Notes under the pieces: generated by a model | Seen by the model: the letters and a program-made list of their open reading frames with translations, nothing else | The model's database searches: none | Told to the model about the DNA's origin: nothing | Source of the DNA: Bog-473 sp963770645 | GTDB lineage: Bacteria > Actinomycetota > Acidimicrobiia > Acidimicrobiales > RAAP-2 | Length of the DNA stretch: 64,000 nt | Reading direction: 5' to 3' | NCBI GenBank assembly: GCA_963770645.1 | Contig: CAVYQL010000003.1 | Coordinates: 1,426,001-1,490,000 of the forward strand | Translations under genes and position numbers: made by a program | In this document: one piece after another, positions 46,750 through 55,663 of the stretch | Layout: the number at the start of each line of letters is the position of its first letter | Position numbering within the stretch: the first letter of the stretch is position 1

Positions 46750-46985
46750 TGTGGTCCTCCTGCTCAATAACTGAACTCCGATCGTCTTGATCATAATTGC
46801 TGGCTCGCATGCCTGCTGACTCGGCCACCTCCGGCGCTGGGCCTCCCTCTCAGCAATGTCTGACTTCCCCTACGCTCGTTGCCCCGAGGCGGCCACTGCT
46901 GGAGCGGCGTACGAGTTCTCGGGTCGGGGGCCAAGATCGGCCCCGGGCGCCAGGCTTTTCGTGACGTGACGTGACGGGGTGGGCA

Positions 46986-48830
46986 ATGAGGATTTCGCGT
47001 AGAGACGTTCTCAAAGGGGGCGCTGCGGCCACCTCTGCGACGGTGGCGGCGCTTGGTTCTGGAGTGGCGGGTGCCGCCTTCGATCCCGTGGACCTCGTCA
47101 CTCGCACCAACTCCGGCTCGCGGAGCGGGAAAGGACCCCTGTATTGGACCACCTACGGGTACGAGGAAGAGTTGAACACGATCATGCCCGAGGACGAGTG
47201 GAATGCAAACGTCGAGTGGGTGGACGCGAACTTCAAGCCTTACGGCTACAAGATGGTCTGCACCGACGGCTGGATCGACGCAACCCAGGAAGTGACCGGG
47301 CACGGCTACATCGTCAAGCACGATGACGCGTGGACGCACAGCTGGTCGTGGTGGGCCGACTACCTGGATCAGAAAGGCCTTCAGTTGGGCGTCTATTACA
47401 ACCCGCTGTGGGTCACCCGCTCTGCGATCGACAACCCCTCCGTGACGGTCGTTGGTCGACCCGAGATCCGGGTCGCCGATATCGTCAACCCCAACGATCC
47501 CTTCGACGGGACCCATCAGATCTACTGGGTCGACGCCACCCGTGACGGAGCAGAGGAGTACGTCAAAGGATATGTGAACTATTTCCGACGGCTCGGTGCC
47601 GCCATGCTCCGTATCGATTTCCTCGGCCACTACGAGATCGGCTACGACCAGAATGACGGCACCGTAGGCATGGCCCACGGGCGCGAGGCCTATGCGACTG
47701 CTTTGCAGTGGATGCACGAAGCGGCAGGCGACATGACTCTGAGTCTCGTGATGCCCAATCTGTTCAATCATGGTGAGGTGGAGCGGGCGTACGGGGACAT
47801 GATCCGGATCGACAACGACGTCGCTCAGGGTGGGTGGTTCTCTCTCAGCGAAGGCAGCCAGACTTGGCAGCCCATCTGGTCGCAATGGAACAACCCGTTT
47901 CTGGGCTTCACGGGATTTTCGGACATTTCAGGGCGGGGGCAACTCGTGCTCGACGGCGACCCCACGATCATCAGTTCGTTCTCGACGGACGATCAGCGTC
48001 GATCTGCCATCAGCTTGTTCATCATGGCCGGCGCACCGATCGCTATCGCCGACCGCTACGACACCATCGGTGCGAACGCCTCGTTCTTCCAGAACACAGA
48101 GGTGCTGGCGTTGCGTGACGCAGGACTGATCGGCAAGCCCGTGTACGCCAACGGCCATCTGCTCGACTACGACCCCTCCAGTCGGGATCCCGAGCGCTGG
48201 GTGGGCCAGCTCCCGGATTCGAGCTGGGTCGTCGGGCTTTTCAATCGGACCGGAGCCGTACAGCCGGTGACCAAGTCCGTCGACTTCGCCGACGAGCTTG
48301 GTCTCACGGCGGCCGCCCAGGTACGTGACCTCTGGGCTCATGAGGACCTGGGGCAGATGACAAGTTGGAGCGTGGCCCTCGGCCCCTACGCCTCGTCGCT
48401 GGTCAAGATCACCCCGACCACCCGGGCGCACTACCAGGCAGAGGTCGCAGCGTGGTCCGGCACGGCTCGCTTCGACAACATGTTCGACGGCTACGAGGGA
48501 TTCGGCTACGTCACGGGCCTTGATACGCCGAGTGCCGGCGTGTCGATCTGCGTATCTGTGCAGACACCCGGCCGCTATCGCTTGAACTGTCGCGTCGCCA
48601 ACGCAACTGGCTCTCGCTCGACGCTGACCGTTACGGCTGCGGACCCCGACAATGGAAGCGTGCATTCGAAGACCCGGATTTCGGTGCCCTCGACCACACT
48701 GTGGACCGCGTGGCAAAAGGTAGGGGTCGCCTTGCAGTTGGCGCCAGGGGAGAACCTGATCACCCTGATCCACGGTGCCGACGATCTGGGCGGCGTCAAC
48801 CTGGACCATCTCGCTGTCCAGGGAGTCTGA
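46986..48830 (+). CDS. Tat-exported GH27-like glycosidase with C-terminal carbohydrate-binding domain
   Basis: 614 residues from ATG 46986. A twin-arginine signal (ISRRDVLKGGAAATSATVAALGS) directs it outside as a folded protein. The TIM-barrel part resembles alpha-galactosidase clan proteins: WVDANFKPYGYKMVCTDGW, nucleophile Asp in AAMLRIDFLGHYE, and the acid/base-type Asp in GDMIRIDNDVAQG. A beta domain follows to about 490, then a CBM6/35-like domain (YQAEVAAWSGTARFDNMFDGYEGFGYVTGL, and NLDHLAV at the end). It likely removes alpha-galactosyl or related groups from an outer polysaccharide. It precedes the GT4/GH130 operon but has a separate leader of 191 bases after it. Confidence 0.75.
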   Translation: MRISRRDVLKGGAAATSATVAALGSGVAGAAFDPVDLVTRTNSGSRSGKGPLYWTTYGYEEELNTIMPEDEWNANVEWVDANFKPYGYKMVCTDGWIDATQEVTGHGYIVKHDDAWTHSWSWWADYLDQKGLQLGVYYNPLWVTRSAIDNPSVTVVGRPEIRVADIVNPNDPFDGTHQIYWVDATRDGAEEYVKGYVNYFRRLGAAMLRIDFLGHYEIGYDQNDGTVGMAHGREAYATALQWMHEAAGDMTLSLVMPNLFNHGEVERAYGDMIRIDNDVAQGGWFSLSEGSQTWQPIWSQWNNPFLGFTGFSDISGRGQLVLDGDPTIISSFSTDDQRRSAISLFIMAGAPIAIADRYDTIGANASFFQNTEVLALRDAGLIGKPVYANGHLLDYDPSSRDPERWVGQLPDSSWVVGLFNRTGAVQPVTKSVDFADELGLTAAAQVRDLWAHEDLGQMTSWSVALGPYASSLVKITPTTRAHYQAEVAAWSGTARFDNMFDGYEGFGYVTGLDTPSAGVSICVSVQTPGRYRLNCRVANATGSRSTLTVTAADPDNGSVHSKTRISVPSTTLWTAWQKVGVALQLAPGENLITLIHGADDLGGVNLDHLAVQGV

Positions 48831-49021
48831 AGTTGGATCACACCTGTCGGCTGCAGCCGTGCGTCACGGAAATCGCCCTACGAACGAACAACCCCCTGGC
48901 AAGGTAGTCTGGACGTCTCGTCCCCTTGGGAGAGTCGCTTCGCTTGGGCAGGACGGCCACGCCGGCCGACGTCGCCTCGTGCAGGTTCGACGCCTCGACC
49001 GAGCCTCTTTGAGGAGCATTT

Positions 49022-50188
49022 GTGCGCGTCCCGAACTTGCCTATCGAAGGCGTTGACTGCCGCGACAGCTCCTTTGGGATCCTGAGCTCCTTTCCTCCGA
49101 CTGCCTGCGGTCTGGCCACCTTCACCGCTGCGCTGGCGACCGGACTAGCAGCGCACAACACGCAGGTCGGCGTGGTGCGAGTCGTCGACTCGGACGGCCA
49201 GGCTTCCAAGAGCGAGCGGGTCGCCGGCGAATTGGTCAACGGATCCCCGCAGTCTGTGATCGCCAGCTCGGACGTGTTGAACCAGTTCGATGTAGCAGTT
49301 GTGCAGCACGAGTACGGCCTCTATGGAGGCACGGATGGTGACGAGGTGGTCGAGATCCTCGGCGGTCTCCACGTCCCCTCTATCGTCATCGCCCACACAA
49401 TCCTTGCAAGCCCGACGCCACACCAGCGGTCCGTGCTCAACGATGTCGCAGCTCTGGCGGACCAGGTGGTGGTCATGACAGACGCGGCCCGGGTCCGACT
49501 CTGCGATGTCTTCGACGTCGACGACTCCAAAGTGATCACCATCGCCCACGGCGCGGCCATCCCTGTTGCACGTGTCGCGCCCGATCGGGTGGGCCGTCCT
49601 CTCATACTGACATGGGGGCTGATCGGGCCGGGCAAGGGGATCGAACGGGCCATCGAGGCCATGCGAACGCTGCACGACCTCCCGATGAGACCGCGCTATC
49701 TGGTCGCAGGCCAGACCCACCCCAAAGTGTTGGCCACTCACGGAGAGTCGTACCGTCAGGACCGGATCGAGCAGGTGGAGCGCTACGGGATGTCCTCGTC
49801 CGTCTCATTCGACGGCGACTACCGCGACGTGGCGTCGCTCACGGCGTTGATTCAGTCCAGCAAAGTGGTCGTCCTGCCCTATGACTCCAAGGACCAGGTC
49901 ACGTCCGGCGTCCTCGTTGACGCCATCGCGGCCGGACGGCCCGTGGTCGCGACCGCCTTTCCGCACGCGGTCGAATTGCTCTCGAGCGGCGCCGGACTCG
50001 TCGTCGACCACGATGACCCCGAGGCAATGGCCCGCGCGCTGCAGAGGGTCCTCACCAAACCTGAGCTGGCCGCCAGTATGGCCGCCGAGGCGTCCCGGCT
50101 CGCACCGGACCTCGGATGGTCGGTCATAGCGGGCGAGTACCTGCATGTGGCCAATCGGCTGCTCACCGAACGTCTCGCACTGGTGTGA
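49022..50188 (+). CDS. GT4-family glycosyltransferase (first of two)
   Basis: 388 residues from GTG 49022, preceded by GAGGAG. GT-B fold: the N-terminal SSFPPTACGLATFTAALATGL is the usual acceptor loop; the middle segment is VVQHEYGLYGG; the donor half has LTWGLIGPGKGIERAIEAM and the C-terminal SGVLVDAIAAGRPVVATAFPHAVELL, in place of the classic EX7E (Asp at the first acidic position). It acts in the cytoplasm on a nucleotide sugar. Its stop overlaps the next gene as GTGA, tying it to the GH130 module. Confidence 0.85.
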   Translation: MRVPNLPIEGVDCRDSSFGILSSFPPTACGLATFTAALATGLAAHNTQVGVVRVVDSDGQASKSERVAGELVNGSPQSVIASSDVLNQFDVAVVQHEYGLYGGTDGDEVVEILGGLHVPSIVIAHTILASPTPHQRSVLNDVAALADQVVVMTDAARVRLCDVFDVDDSKVITIAHGAAIPVARVAPDRVGRPLILTWGLIGPGKGIERAIEAMRTLHDLPMRPRYLVAGQTHPKVLATHGESYRQDRIEQVERYGMSSSVSFDGDYRDVASLTALIQSSKVVVLPYDSKDQVTSGVLVDAIAAGRPVVATAFPHAVELLSSGAGLVVDHDDPEAMARALQRVLTKPELAASMAAEASRLAPDLGWSVIAGEYLHVANRLLTERLALV

Positions 50189-51213
50189 GCTCGCAGCTGG
50201 CTCCCCCTGAGCCGAACTTCGGCCATCTCGTCGCCATGACGGACGATCGCGGCACGTTCGAGCACGCCCTCTTTCGCCAGCCGAGACGCGAGCACGGCTA
50301 CTGCACCGACGACATGGCTCGGGTGCTTGTTGTCGCCGCCCGTGAAGCAAGCGGGACGCCGGCCCTCCGCCACTTGGCGGTGCTCAGCCTGCGTTTTCTT
50401 CTCGAAGCGTTGGAACCTCAGGGCAAGTGTCGAAATCGAATGAACCAGCGCGGTACCTGGGTCGATTCTCCGTCACTCGACGATTGTTGGGGTAGATGCA
50501 TCTGGGGGCTGGGTACGGCGGCCTCTCATAGCGATGACGAAGAGATTCGCCATCGGGCTACTCGTGGGCTCGAGCAAGCCATGAGACCGCGCTCACCGTG
50601 GCCGAGGGCAACGGCATTCGCGGCGCTGGGTGCCGCAGAGTTGCTCAGCATCCATCCCGACGACAGGTCGGCGCGGTCCTTGCTGTCCGATGCTGCCGAT
50701 TCGATGACCCGCGTCCGCTGGTTTGCCGAATGGCCGTGGCCCGAGCGGCGCCTCACCTACGCGAACGCCACCCTCCCCGAGGCAATGATCGCCGCCGGGT
50801 CTGTGCTCGAGCGTCCGCTCCTCGTCAAGCGCGGGTTGGACCTCTTGGAATGGCTGCTCGATCGCCAGACTTCACACGGGCATCTCTCGGTGACTCCCGT
50901 CGGAGGCAGCGGCCCCGATGACCATGGTCCGGGATTCGACCAACAGCCCATTGAGGTGTCGTCGCTCGCCGATGCGTGTGTCCGCGCGAAGACCGTTGAC
51001 GGCAATCAACGGTGGTCGGACGGCGTCACCGCCGCCGCCAATTGGTTTCTCGGTGACAATGACGGATCGGTCGTCATGTGGGACCCCGAAACCGGCGGCG
51101 CTTTCGATGGCCTGGAGATCGGCGGAGCCAATCTCAATCAGGGCACGGAGTCGACGCTCGCCCTCCTTTCCACTTTGCAGCACGCGCGATCCCCGGTCAG
51201 CGTCCTGCAATGA
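50185..51213 (+). CDS. helical-barrel protein of the GT4/GH130 operon (function unknown)
   Basis: 342 residues from GTG 50185, overlapping the GT4 stop by 4 bases. The chain has repeated helix pairs (MARVLVVAAREASG, LSLRFLLEALEP, WGRCIWGLGTAASH, AFAALGAAELLSI, LVKRGLDLLEWLLDRQ) that suggest an alpha/alpha barrel like that of six-hairpin glycosidases. Candidate catalytic acids include Asp in YCTDDMARV and acidic residues in WVDSPSLDDCWGR, MWDPETGGAFDGLE. No signal peptide is present. The tight linkage to glycosyltransferase and GH130 genes points to glycan remodelling in the cytoplasm. I recognise the type only as an uncharacterised neighbour of GT4 genes. Confidence 0.7.
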   Translation: MSSQLAPPEPNFGHLVAMTDDRGTFEHALFRQPRREHGYCTDDMARVLVVAAREASGTPALRHLAVLSLRFLLEALEPQGKCRNRMNQRGTWVDSPSLDDCWGRCIWGLGTAASHSDDEEIRHRATRGLEQAMRPRSPWPRATAFAALGAAELLSIHPDDRSARSLLSDAADSMTRVRWFAEWPWPERRLTYANATLPEAMIAAGSVLERPLLVKRGLDLLEWLLDRQTSHGHLSVTPVGGSGPDDHGPGFDQQPIEVSSLADACVRAKTVDGNQRWSDGVTAAANWFLGDNDGSVVMWDPETGGAFDGLEIGGANLNQGTESTLALLSTLQHARSPVSVLQ

Positions 51214-52697
51214 GTAGGCAAGCTCCGAATCTGGCCCGTCGCAGCCCGGTCCACGTTGCCGCAGACAGGTCACGGGTCGTGGCTCGCCTGTTCGTTCCGG
51301 GGCACGAGGGCTTTGATCAGCAAGAGTCCCGATCGTCGGCAGTCCTGCAGCGCGTCCTGGCACTGTCTGACGACGAGGTTGAGCGCAGCTACAACGACAT
51401 CGTCGCGCGGTTCGATAGTCGCCACCACGACTTGACCGACACGTTCCTCCGGCATGCCGATGAGCTCTCCGACCGCCTCGACCCCGAGCGGCAACTCTCA
51501 CTGACTCGTCGCCTGCTGCTTGGGGCCACTTTCACAAGCGAATACGCGATTGAGGGTGCCGCTCTCTGTAATCCGAGCATGGTGTTGCACCCGAACCAGA
51601 GTGGGGTCAGCTCCGGCAGTGTGCGGTTCGTAATGAGTACCCGAGCCATTGGCGAGGGGCACAACTCCTCCATTGGCTTCCGGACGGGGACCATCACTGG
51701 TTCGGGCGAGGTCTCTCTCGATCCGAGGCCGACGTTTGCGACGAAGGGGCAGCGGGACGGGGCGATGTTCGACGCAGAGGTCTTCAAAGCCGAGCTCCGT
51801 CGGCTCCGTGGAGGGGGCGACGACGCGGACTATGTACTCGGTCATCTGGGAGCGAGATTCACCGAAGCGGAAATGGAGTGTCGGCTCAGAGATCTTGAGA
51901 ACCACTCGGCCACCCGGAAACAGGCAAAGAGGACGATCGGCCTGATACGCAGGATCGCGGAACGCAGCTACAGCGTCCGCTTCCAGGGCGGCATACCGCT
52001 GAGTGAGCAGGTACTCATGCCCGCGATGAGCGCCGAATCGAGGGGCATGGAGGACGCCCGGTTCGTGCGATTCGTCGAACACGACGGCAGCGTGACCTTC
52101 TACGCCTCCTATACGGCATACAACGGCACCGACATCGGCCAGCAGCTGCTCGAAACAGAGGACTTCGTGCACTTCACTTCTTCGCCGATGGTCGGAGCGG
52201 CGGCGGCCAACAAGGGCCTCGCTCTCTTCCCGCGCCGGATTGGGGATCGCTTCGCTGCCCTGTCGCGAAGTGATCGAGAGTCGAACACCATCGCCTACTC
52301 GGAGAATCCTCGCCGCTGGGAAGACGGGCTGGCATGCCAGACACCCACGGCATCATGGGAAGTCGTTCAACTCGGCAACTGCGGGTCTCCGATCGAAACA
52401 GAAGCGGGGTGGCTCGTACTCACCCACGGGGTCGGCCCGATGCGCACGTACAACATCGGGGCCATTCTGCTCGACCTCGACGACCCCACCCAGATCCTGG
52501 GCCGATTGTCCGAGCCACTCCTCAGCCCGGCGCACGACGAGCAGGACGGCTACGTGCCCAACGTTGTTTATTCCTGCGGCGCTCTCCTCCATGCAGGCAT
52601 CCTGGTCATCCCTTACGGGATCGGCGACTCTGCGATCGGAGTGGCGACGGTGCCCCTCGATGAGCTTCTCGCATCACTGAGGCCCGTTCCCAATTGA
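51210..52697 (+). CDS. GH130-family mannoside phosphorylase/hydrolase, long form
   Basis: 495 residues from ATG 51210, overlapping the previous stop by 4 bases. The C-terminal 300 residues are a five-bladed propeller of GH130: ESRGMEDARFV carries the family's catalytic Asp, followed by NKGLALFPRRIGDRFAALSR, NCGSPIETEAGWLVLTHGV and DGYVPNVVYSCGALL. The first 190 residues are an extra helical region (SAVLQRVLALSDDEVERSYNDIV) with SRVVARLFVPG at its start, a form found in long GH130 proteins. GH130 enzymes phosphorolyse or hydrolyse beta-mannosides, so a beta-mannose-containing glycan is the best guess. No signal peptide: cytoplasmic. Confidence 0.82.
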   Translation: MSRQAPNLARRSPVHVAADRSRVVARLFVPGHEGFDQQESRSSAVLQRVLALSDDEVERSYNDIVARFDSRHHDLTDTFLRHADELSDRLDPERQLSLTRRLLLGATFTSEYAIEGAALCNPSMVLHPNQSGVSSGSVRFVMSTRAIGEGHNSSIGFRTGTITGSGEVSLDPRPTFATKGQRDGAMFDAEVFKAELRRLRGGGDDADYVLGHLGARFTEAEMECRLRDLENHSATRKQAKRTIGLIRRIAERSYSVRFQGGIPLSEQVLMPAMSAESRGMEDARFVRFVEHDGSVTFYASYTAYNGTDIGQQLLETEDFVHFTSSPMVGAAAANKGLALFPRRIGDRFAALSRSDRESNTIAYSENPRRWEDGLACQTPTASWEVVQLGNCGSPIETEAGWLVLTHGVGPMRTYNIGAILLDLDDPTQILGRLSEPLLSPAHDEQDGYVPNVVYSCGALLHAGILVIPYGIGDSAIGVATVPLDELLASLRPVPN

Positions 52698-52731
52698 ACC
52701 GCGACTCCCCCGACAAAGATAGGAGAACACC

Positions 52732-52863
52732 ATGCCCGACAGATCCCCGCAGAAACCGGCAGGAAAGAAACCCGGCAAGTCTCTCAAGGAGAAGAGGGGA
52801 GCAAAGAAGGAGAAACGGGAGGCTCGAGACAAGAGCGCTGACCGCCTAGGACTGGGGCGTTGA
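52732..52863 (+). CDS. 43-residue lysine-rich small protein in the GH130 operon
   Basis: A perfect AGGAGA lies 5 bases before ATG 52732; the 43-codon frame ends at TGA 52861..52863, 7 bases before the second GT4 gene. The product is very basic (about 19 Lys or Arg), with GKKPGKSLKEKRGAKKEKR in the middle. It cannot fold like an enzyme and may bind nucleic acid, a polyanion or a partner protein. Similar short KSLKEKRAEKKAK-type proteins occur in actinobacteria, as I recall, usually unnamed. Too short to be found by usual gene cut-offs, but spacing and SD support a real gene. Confidence 0.8.
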   Translation: MPDRSPQKPAGKKPGKSLKEKRGAKKEKREARDKSADRLGLGR

Positions 52864-52870
52864 AGGCGCG

Positions 52871-54043
52871 GTGCGCATTGCGGTACTCGCACCGATCGCC
52901 TGGCGTGTCCCACCGCGCCACTACGGACCGTGGGAACTCTTCGCCTCGCTGCTGACCGAGGGGCTCGTAGCCCGAGGGCACGACGTGACGCTCTTCGCGA
53001 CCGGCGACTCAGACACGTCGGCTCGACTGTCCAGCGTGGTTCCCCGAGGCTGGTCGGAGGACGCAGGTATCGACCCGAAGGTTGCCGAGTGCCTGCACAT
53101 CTCGGAGGTCTTCGAGCGGGCATCCGAGTTCGACATCATCCACAACAGCTTCGACTTTCTGCCGCTCACCTACTCGGGTCTGACTCAGACCCCAGTTGTG
53201 ACGACCATTCATGGCTTCTCTTCGCCTCGGATCGTGCCGGTGTACGCCAAGTACAACGACGGAACGTTCTACGTCGCGATCAGCGATGCTGACAGGCATC
53301 CCGCTCTCGACTACGCGGCCACGATTCATCACGGGATCGACACGGGGTCCTTCACGTTCGCTCCGAGTCCTGGCTCCTACTTGGCCTTCTTTGGGCGTAT
53401 CCATCCGGACAAGGGTGTGGTTGCAGCGATCGATGTTGCCAAAGCGACTGGAATCCCACTTCGGATAGCCGGAATCATTCAGGACGAGGCGTATTTCGAG
53501 CGCGAGGTCAGGCCGCGCCTTGACGGCGACCGAGTCCGGTTCGTCGGACCCGTGGCGGCAGAGCATCGCTCGTCCTTCTTGGGCGGCGCCGTGGCTCTGC
53601 TCCACCTGATCGATTTTGACGAGCCGTTCGGATTCTCAGTCGTGGAAGCCATGGCGTGTGGCACACCGGTGATTGCCTTTGACCGCGGTTCCATGCCGGA
53701 GCTCATCATCGACGGCGTGACGGGTTCTGTGGTGTCTGACGTACCTTCGGCTGCTGCGGCAATAGCCCACGTGAGTCAGCTCCACCGACGGACAGTTCGA
53801 GACATTGCCGTCCAGCGGTTCAGCAGCGACCGCATGGTCGATGAGTACGTCGACGTCTATCGACGCGCAGTCTTGGCAACTGACATCAACAAAATGGGAG
53901 TAACGGGAAGAACAGCGACGCACCACACCGATCGGCCGAGCAGCTCAGGAATACTGGGCCGGATGGACGAGGCGGGCGAGACGGGCGAGACGGGCGAGCC
54001 ACTGGACAGCGCAGAGGCCATTCCTCCCGTCCGGCAGGCCTGA
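52871..54043 (+). CDS. GT4-family glycosyltransferase (second of two)
   Basis: 390 residues from GTG 52871, 7 bases after the small basic protein. GT-B fold with RIAVLAPIAWRVPPRHYGPWELFASLLTEGLVARGHDVTLFATG at the start (glycine-poor GT4 loop), IHHGIDTGSF, LAFFGRIHPDKGVVAAID, and a full EX7E motif in DEPFGFSVVEAMACGTPVIAFDRGSMPELI. It probably transfers mannose or another hexose from a nucleotide donor. The C-terminus has a GETGETGE repeat from a 9-base tandem unit and looks disordered. Last gene of the operon. Confidence 0.88.
   Translation: MRIAVLAPIAWRVPPRHYGPWELFASLLTEGLVARGHDVTLFATGDSDTSARLSSVVPRGWSEDAGIDPKVAECLHISEVFERASEFDIIHNSFDFLPLTYSGLTQTPVVTTIHGFSSPRIVPVYAKYNDGTFYVAISDADRHPALDYAATIHHGIDTGSFTFAPSPGSYLAFFGRIHPDKGVVAAIDVAKATGIPLRIAGIIQDEAYFEREVRPRLDGDRVRFVGPVAAEHRSSFLGGAVALLHLIDFDEPFGFSVVEAMACGTPVIAFDRGSMPELIIDGVTGSVVSDVPSAAAAIAHVSQLHRRTVRDIAVQRFSSDRMVDEYVDVYRRAVLATDINKMGVTGRTATHHTDRPSSSGILGRMDEAGETGETGEPLDSAEAIPPVRQA
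53968..54000. repeat. 9-base tandem repeat at the 3' end of the second GT4 gene
   Basis: The unit GGGCGAGAC is repeated about three times in frame and encodes GETGETGE near the C-terminus of the glycosyltransferase. The length is approximate because the flanks (GGCGGGCGAG and GGGCGAGCC) are near-copies. Confidence 0.7.
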
Positions 54044-54131
54044 CCAATTCCTGGCATCTGGATCGCCGCTCCAACAGGGTCCAGAATCCAACAATGGCTC
54101 CGGACCGTGGTCCTCGACCAGGACCCGTGAT

Positions 54132-55001
54132 GTGACGGTCACGATCACCTTCGCGCTGGCGGCTGCACTGGCAAACGCCGTGCACCTCATGACCCAGCAC
54201 GCGGTCAGTATCGGGGCGTCGCGCAAGCACCGTGGCTGGGATCTCGTGACCTTTTTGTTCCGCCATCCCGTCTGGCTCCTCGGTTGGGTGGCAGCGGCAG
54301 GGGGATTTGCCTTCCAAGCACTCGCACTCCACAGCGGACAACTCTCAATCGTCCAGCCCCTCCTGGTCACCGAATTGGTCTTCATGCTGATCTTGCGCCG
54401 GTTCTGGGTCCATCAGCACATCGCCAAGACGGCGTGGACTGCTGCCGTGATCACCTGTGCGGCTCTGGCAGTGTTCCTGATTGCGGCCGAGCCTCATCAG
54501 GGCCATCCTCAGCCGGATGGTGCAAATTGGGTTTCCGCGGTGGTCGTCTTCGGCGGGGCGGTCGCAATGTTGGCGGTCATGGCGCGGTGGGGACCGCCAG
54601 TGCGGCGGGCTGCGCTCTACGCCACCGCGGCCTCGATCACGTGGGCCTTGATGGCGGCATCAATCAAGGCGGCCACCAACGTGCTTGCAAGATCGGGGTT
54701 CTTGGGCATGTTCGCGCACTGGCCCATCTACGCGTTGGTCGCCTTCGGTGTCCTCGGTTCGGTGCTCCAGCAGGCGGCGTTGCAGACCGGCCCGTTGAGC
54801 GTGTCCCAGCCGCTGATCGTGGTGGTCGACCCAGCCGTCGCCATCGTCTTGAGCGTATGGATCTTCGGCGAGCGCTTCACGGTGAGCCCGGCCCAGAAGG
54901 CCGTTGCGGGCCTGGCCTTCTGTGTCATGGCTATCGGGGTGACCCTCTTGTCCCGGACGGCGCCCACCGACCTTGACCGTTCGATACCGGTCAAGACCTA
55001 A
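54132..55001 (+). CDS. DMT-superfamily membrane transporter
   Basis: 289 residues with nine to ten hydrophobic helices and two EamA-like halves (ITFALAAALANAVHLMTQHAV, and IYALVAFGVLGSVLQQAAL). The loop LHSGQLSIVQPLLVTELVFMLILRRFW is repeated in the second half as LQTGPLSVSQPLIVVVDPAVAIVLSVWIFGERF, the usual inverted-repeat pattern. Likely an exporter of small metabolites or a magnesium-type (NIPA-like) relative; substrate cannot be told. It starts 88 bases after the second GT4 gene and may be co-transcribed with it. Confidence 0.82.
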   Translation: MTVTITFALAAALANAVHLMTQHAVSIGASRKHRGWDLVTFLFRHPVWLLGWVAAAGGFAFQALALHSGQLSIVQPLLVTELVFMLILRRFWVHQHIAKTAWTAAVITCAALAVFLIAAEPHQGHPQPDGANWVSAVVVFGGAVAMLAVMARWGPPVRRAALYATAASITWALMAASIKAATNVLARSGFLGMFAHWPIYALVAFGVLGSVLQQAALQTGPLSVSQPLIVVVDPAVAIVLSVWIFGERFTVSPAQKAVAGLAFCVMAIGVTLLSRTAPTDLDRSIPVKT

Positions 55002-55137
55002 AGGCGCCATGCGTCGAGGCGCACGCCCACACCCCCCTCCGATGGGCATAGGGTGGAGCGAAGGACAAGCCCGACACCTGGAGTCGGTGCCACCCTTCCG
55101 GCCGTACGTCTCGACGAATTGCGGCGACAGGAGAACC

Positions 55138-55365
55138 ATGACTTCACCCGAGTCTTCGGATGTTGCCGCTCAGCTCGACCAGCACCATCTTCCCGAAACC
55201 AATGGCCGCATTGCAGTGTGCAGACGGTGCGGAGCACGCACGGACAGTCCGGCAGGATTGCATCATGCGCCGCAAGCTAGTCAAGTGGGCAAATCGGTCG
55301 ATTGGCTCACCGCGCAGTCACGTCTGAGTGACATTGCACGCTCGAAGTTGCTACGAGGCTCCTGA
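55138..55365 (+). CDS. 75-residue zinc-ribbon-like small protein
   Basis: ATG 55138 follows CAGGAG by 5 bases, which decides the start over longer frames. The middle has VCRRCGARTDSPAGLHH, a CxxC plus nearby His pair that could bind zinc. The first 20 residues and the tail are hydrophilic. No recognised family. It stands alone after the DMT transporter. Confidence 0.6.
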   Translation: MTSPESSDVAAQLDQHHLPETNGRIAVCRRCGARTDSPAGLHHAPQASQVGKSVDWLTAQSRLSDIARSKLLRGS

Positions 55366-55557
55366 GTCCGAAGAGAACGACCCGCCGAGCGCACCGCCTT
55401 CGGCATCGTCAACGACCTCCTTCACCGCCGACTGAGCCCACTGAGTCGTCAAGGACAAGGACGCCGTCGCGGCCAAGGCAGCCTCAGAGAGAGGAACGCG
55501 AGGCCGGTCCTCACAGGGCTGAACTCAGATACTGCCGCGGGCGTTCGAGAACGCGAA

Positions 55558-55590
55558 ACGGGGGGCCCGCCTGTGCGGCGAGCCCCCCGT
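55558..55590 (-). terminator. strong hairpin downstream of the small secreted-protein gene
   Basis: 9-bp perfect stem ACGGGGGGC/GCCCCCCGT with a 15-base loop, followed on the minus strand by GTTTCGCG, so it suits the minus-strand gene ending at 55664. Being symmetric it may also stop transcription from the plus strand. Confidence 0.7.
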
Positions 55591-55613
55591 TCGTAATTCT
55601 CAGACGTCTGGAG

Positions 55614-55660
55614 ACGTCTACCTAGTGGAAACGTCTACCTAGTGGAAACGTCTACCTAGC
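55614..55660. repeat. 17-base tandem repeat (2.7 copies) after the secreted-protein gene
   Basis: ACGTCTACCTAGTGGAA occurs at 55614..55630 and 55631..55647, with a partial third copy to 55660, just 3 bases from the stop codon of the gene on the minus strand. A palindrome-like AGACGTCT lies alongside. Between gene and terminator, the repeats would form part of the 3' untranslated region. Confidence 0.9.
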
Positions 55661-55663
55661 TGT

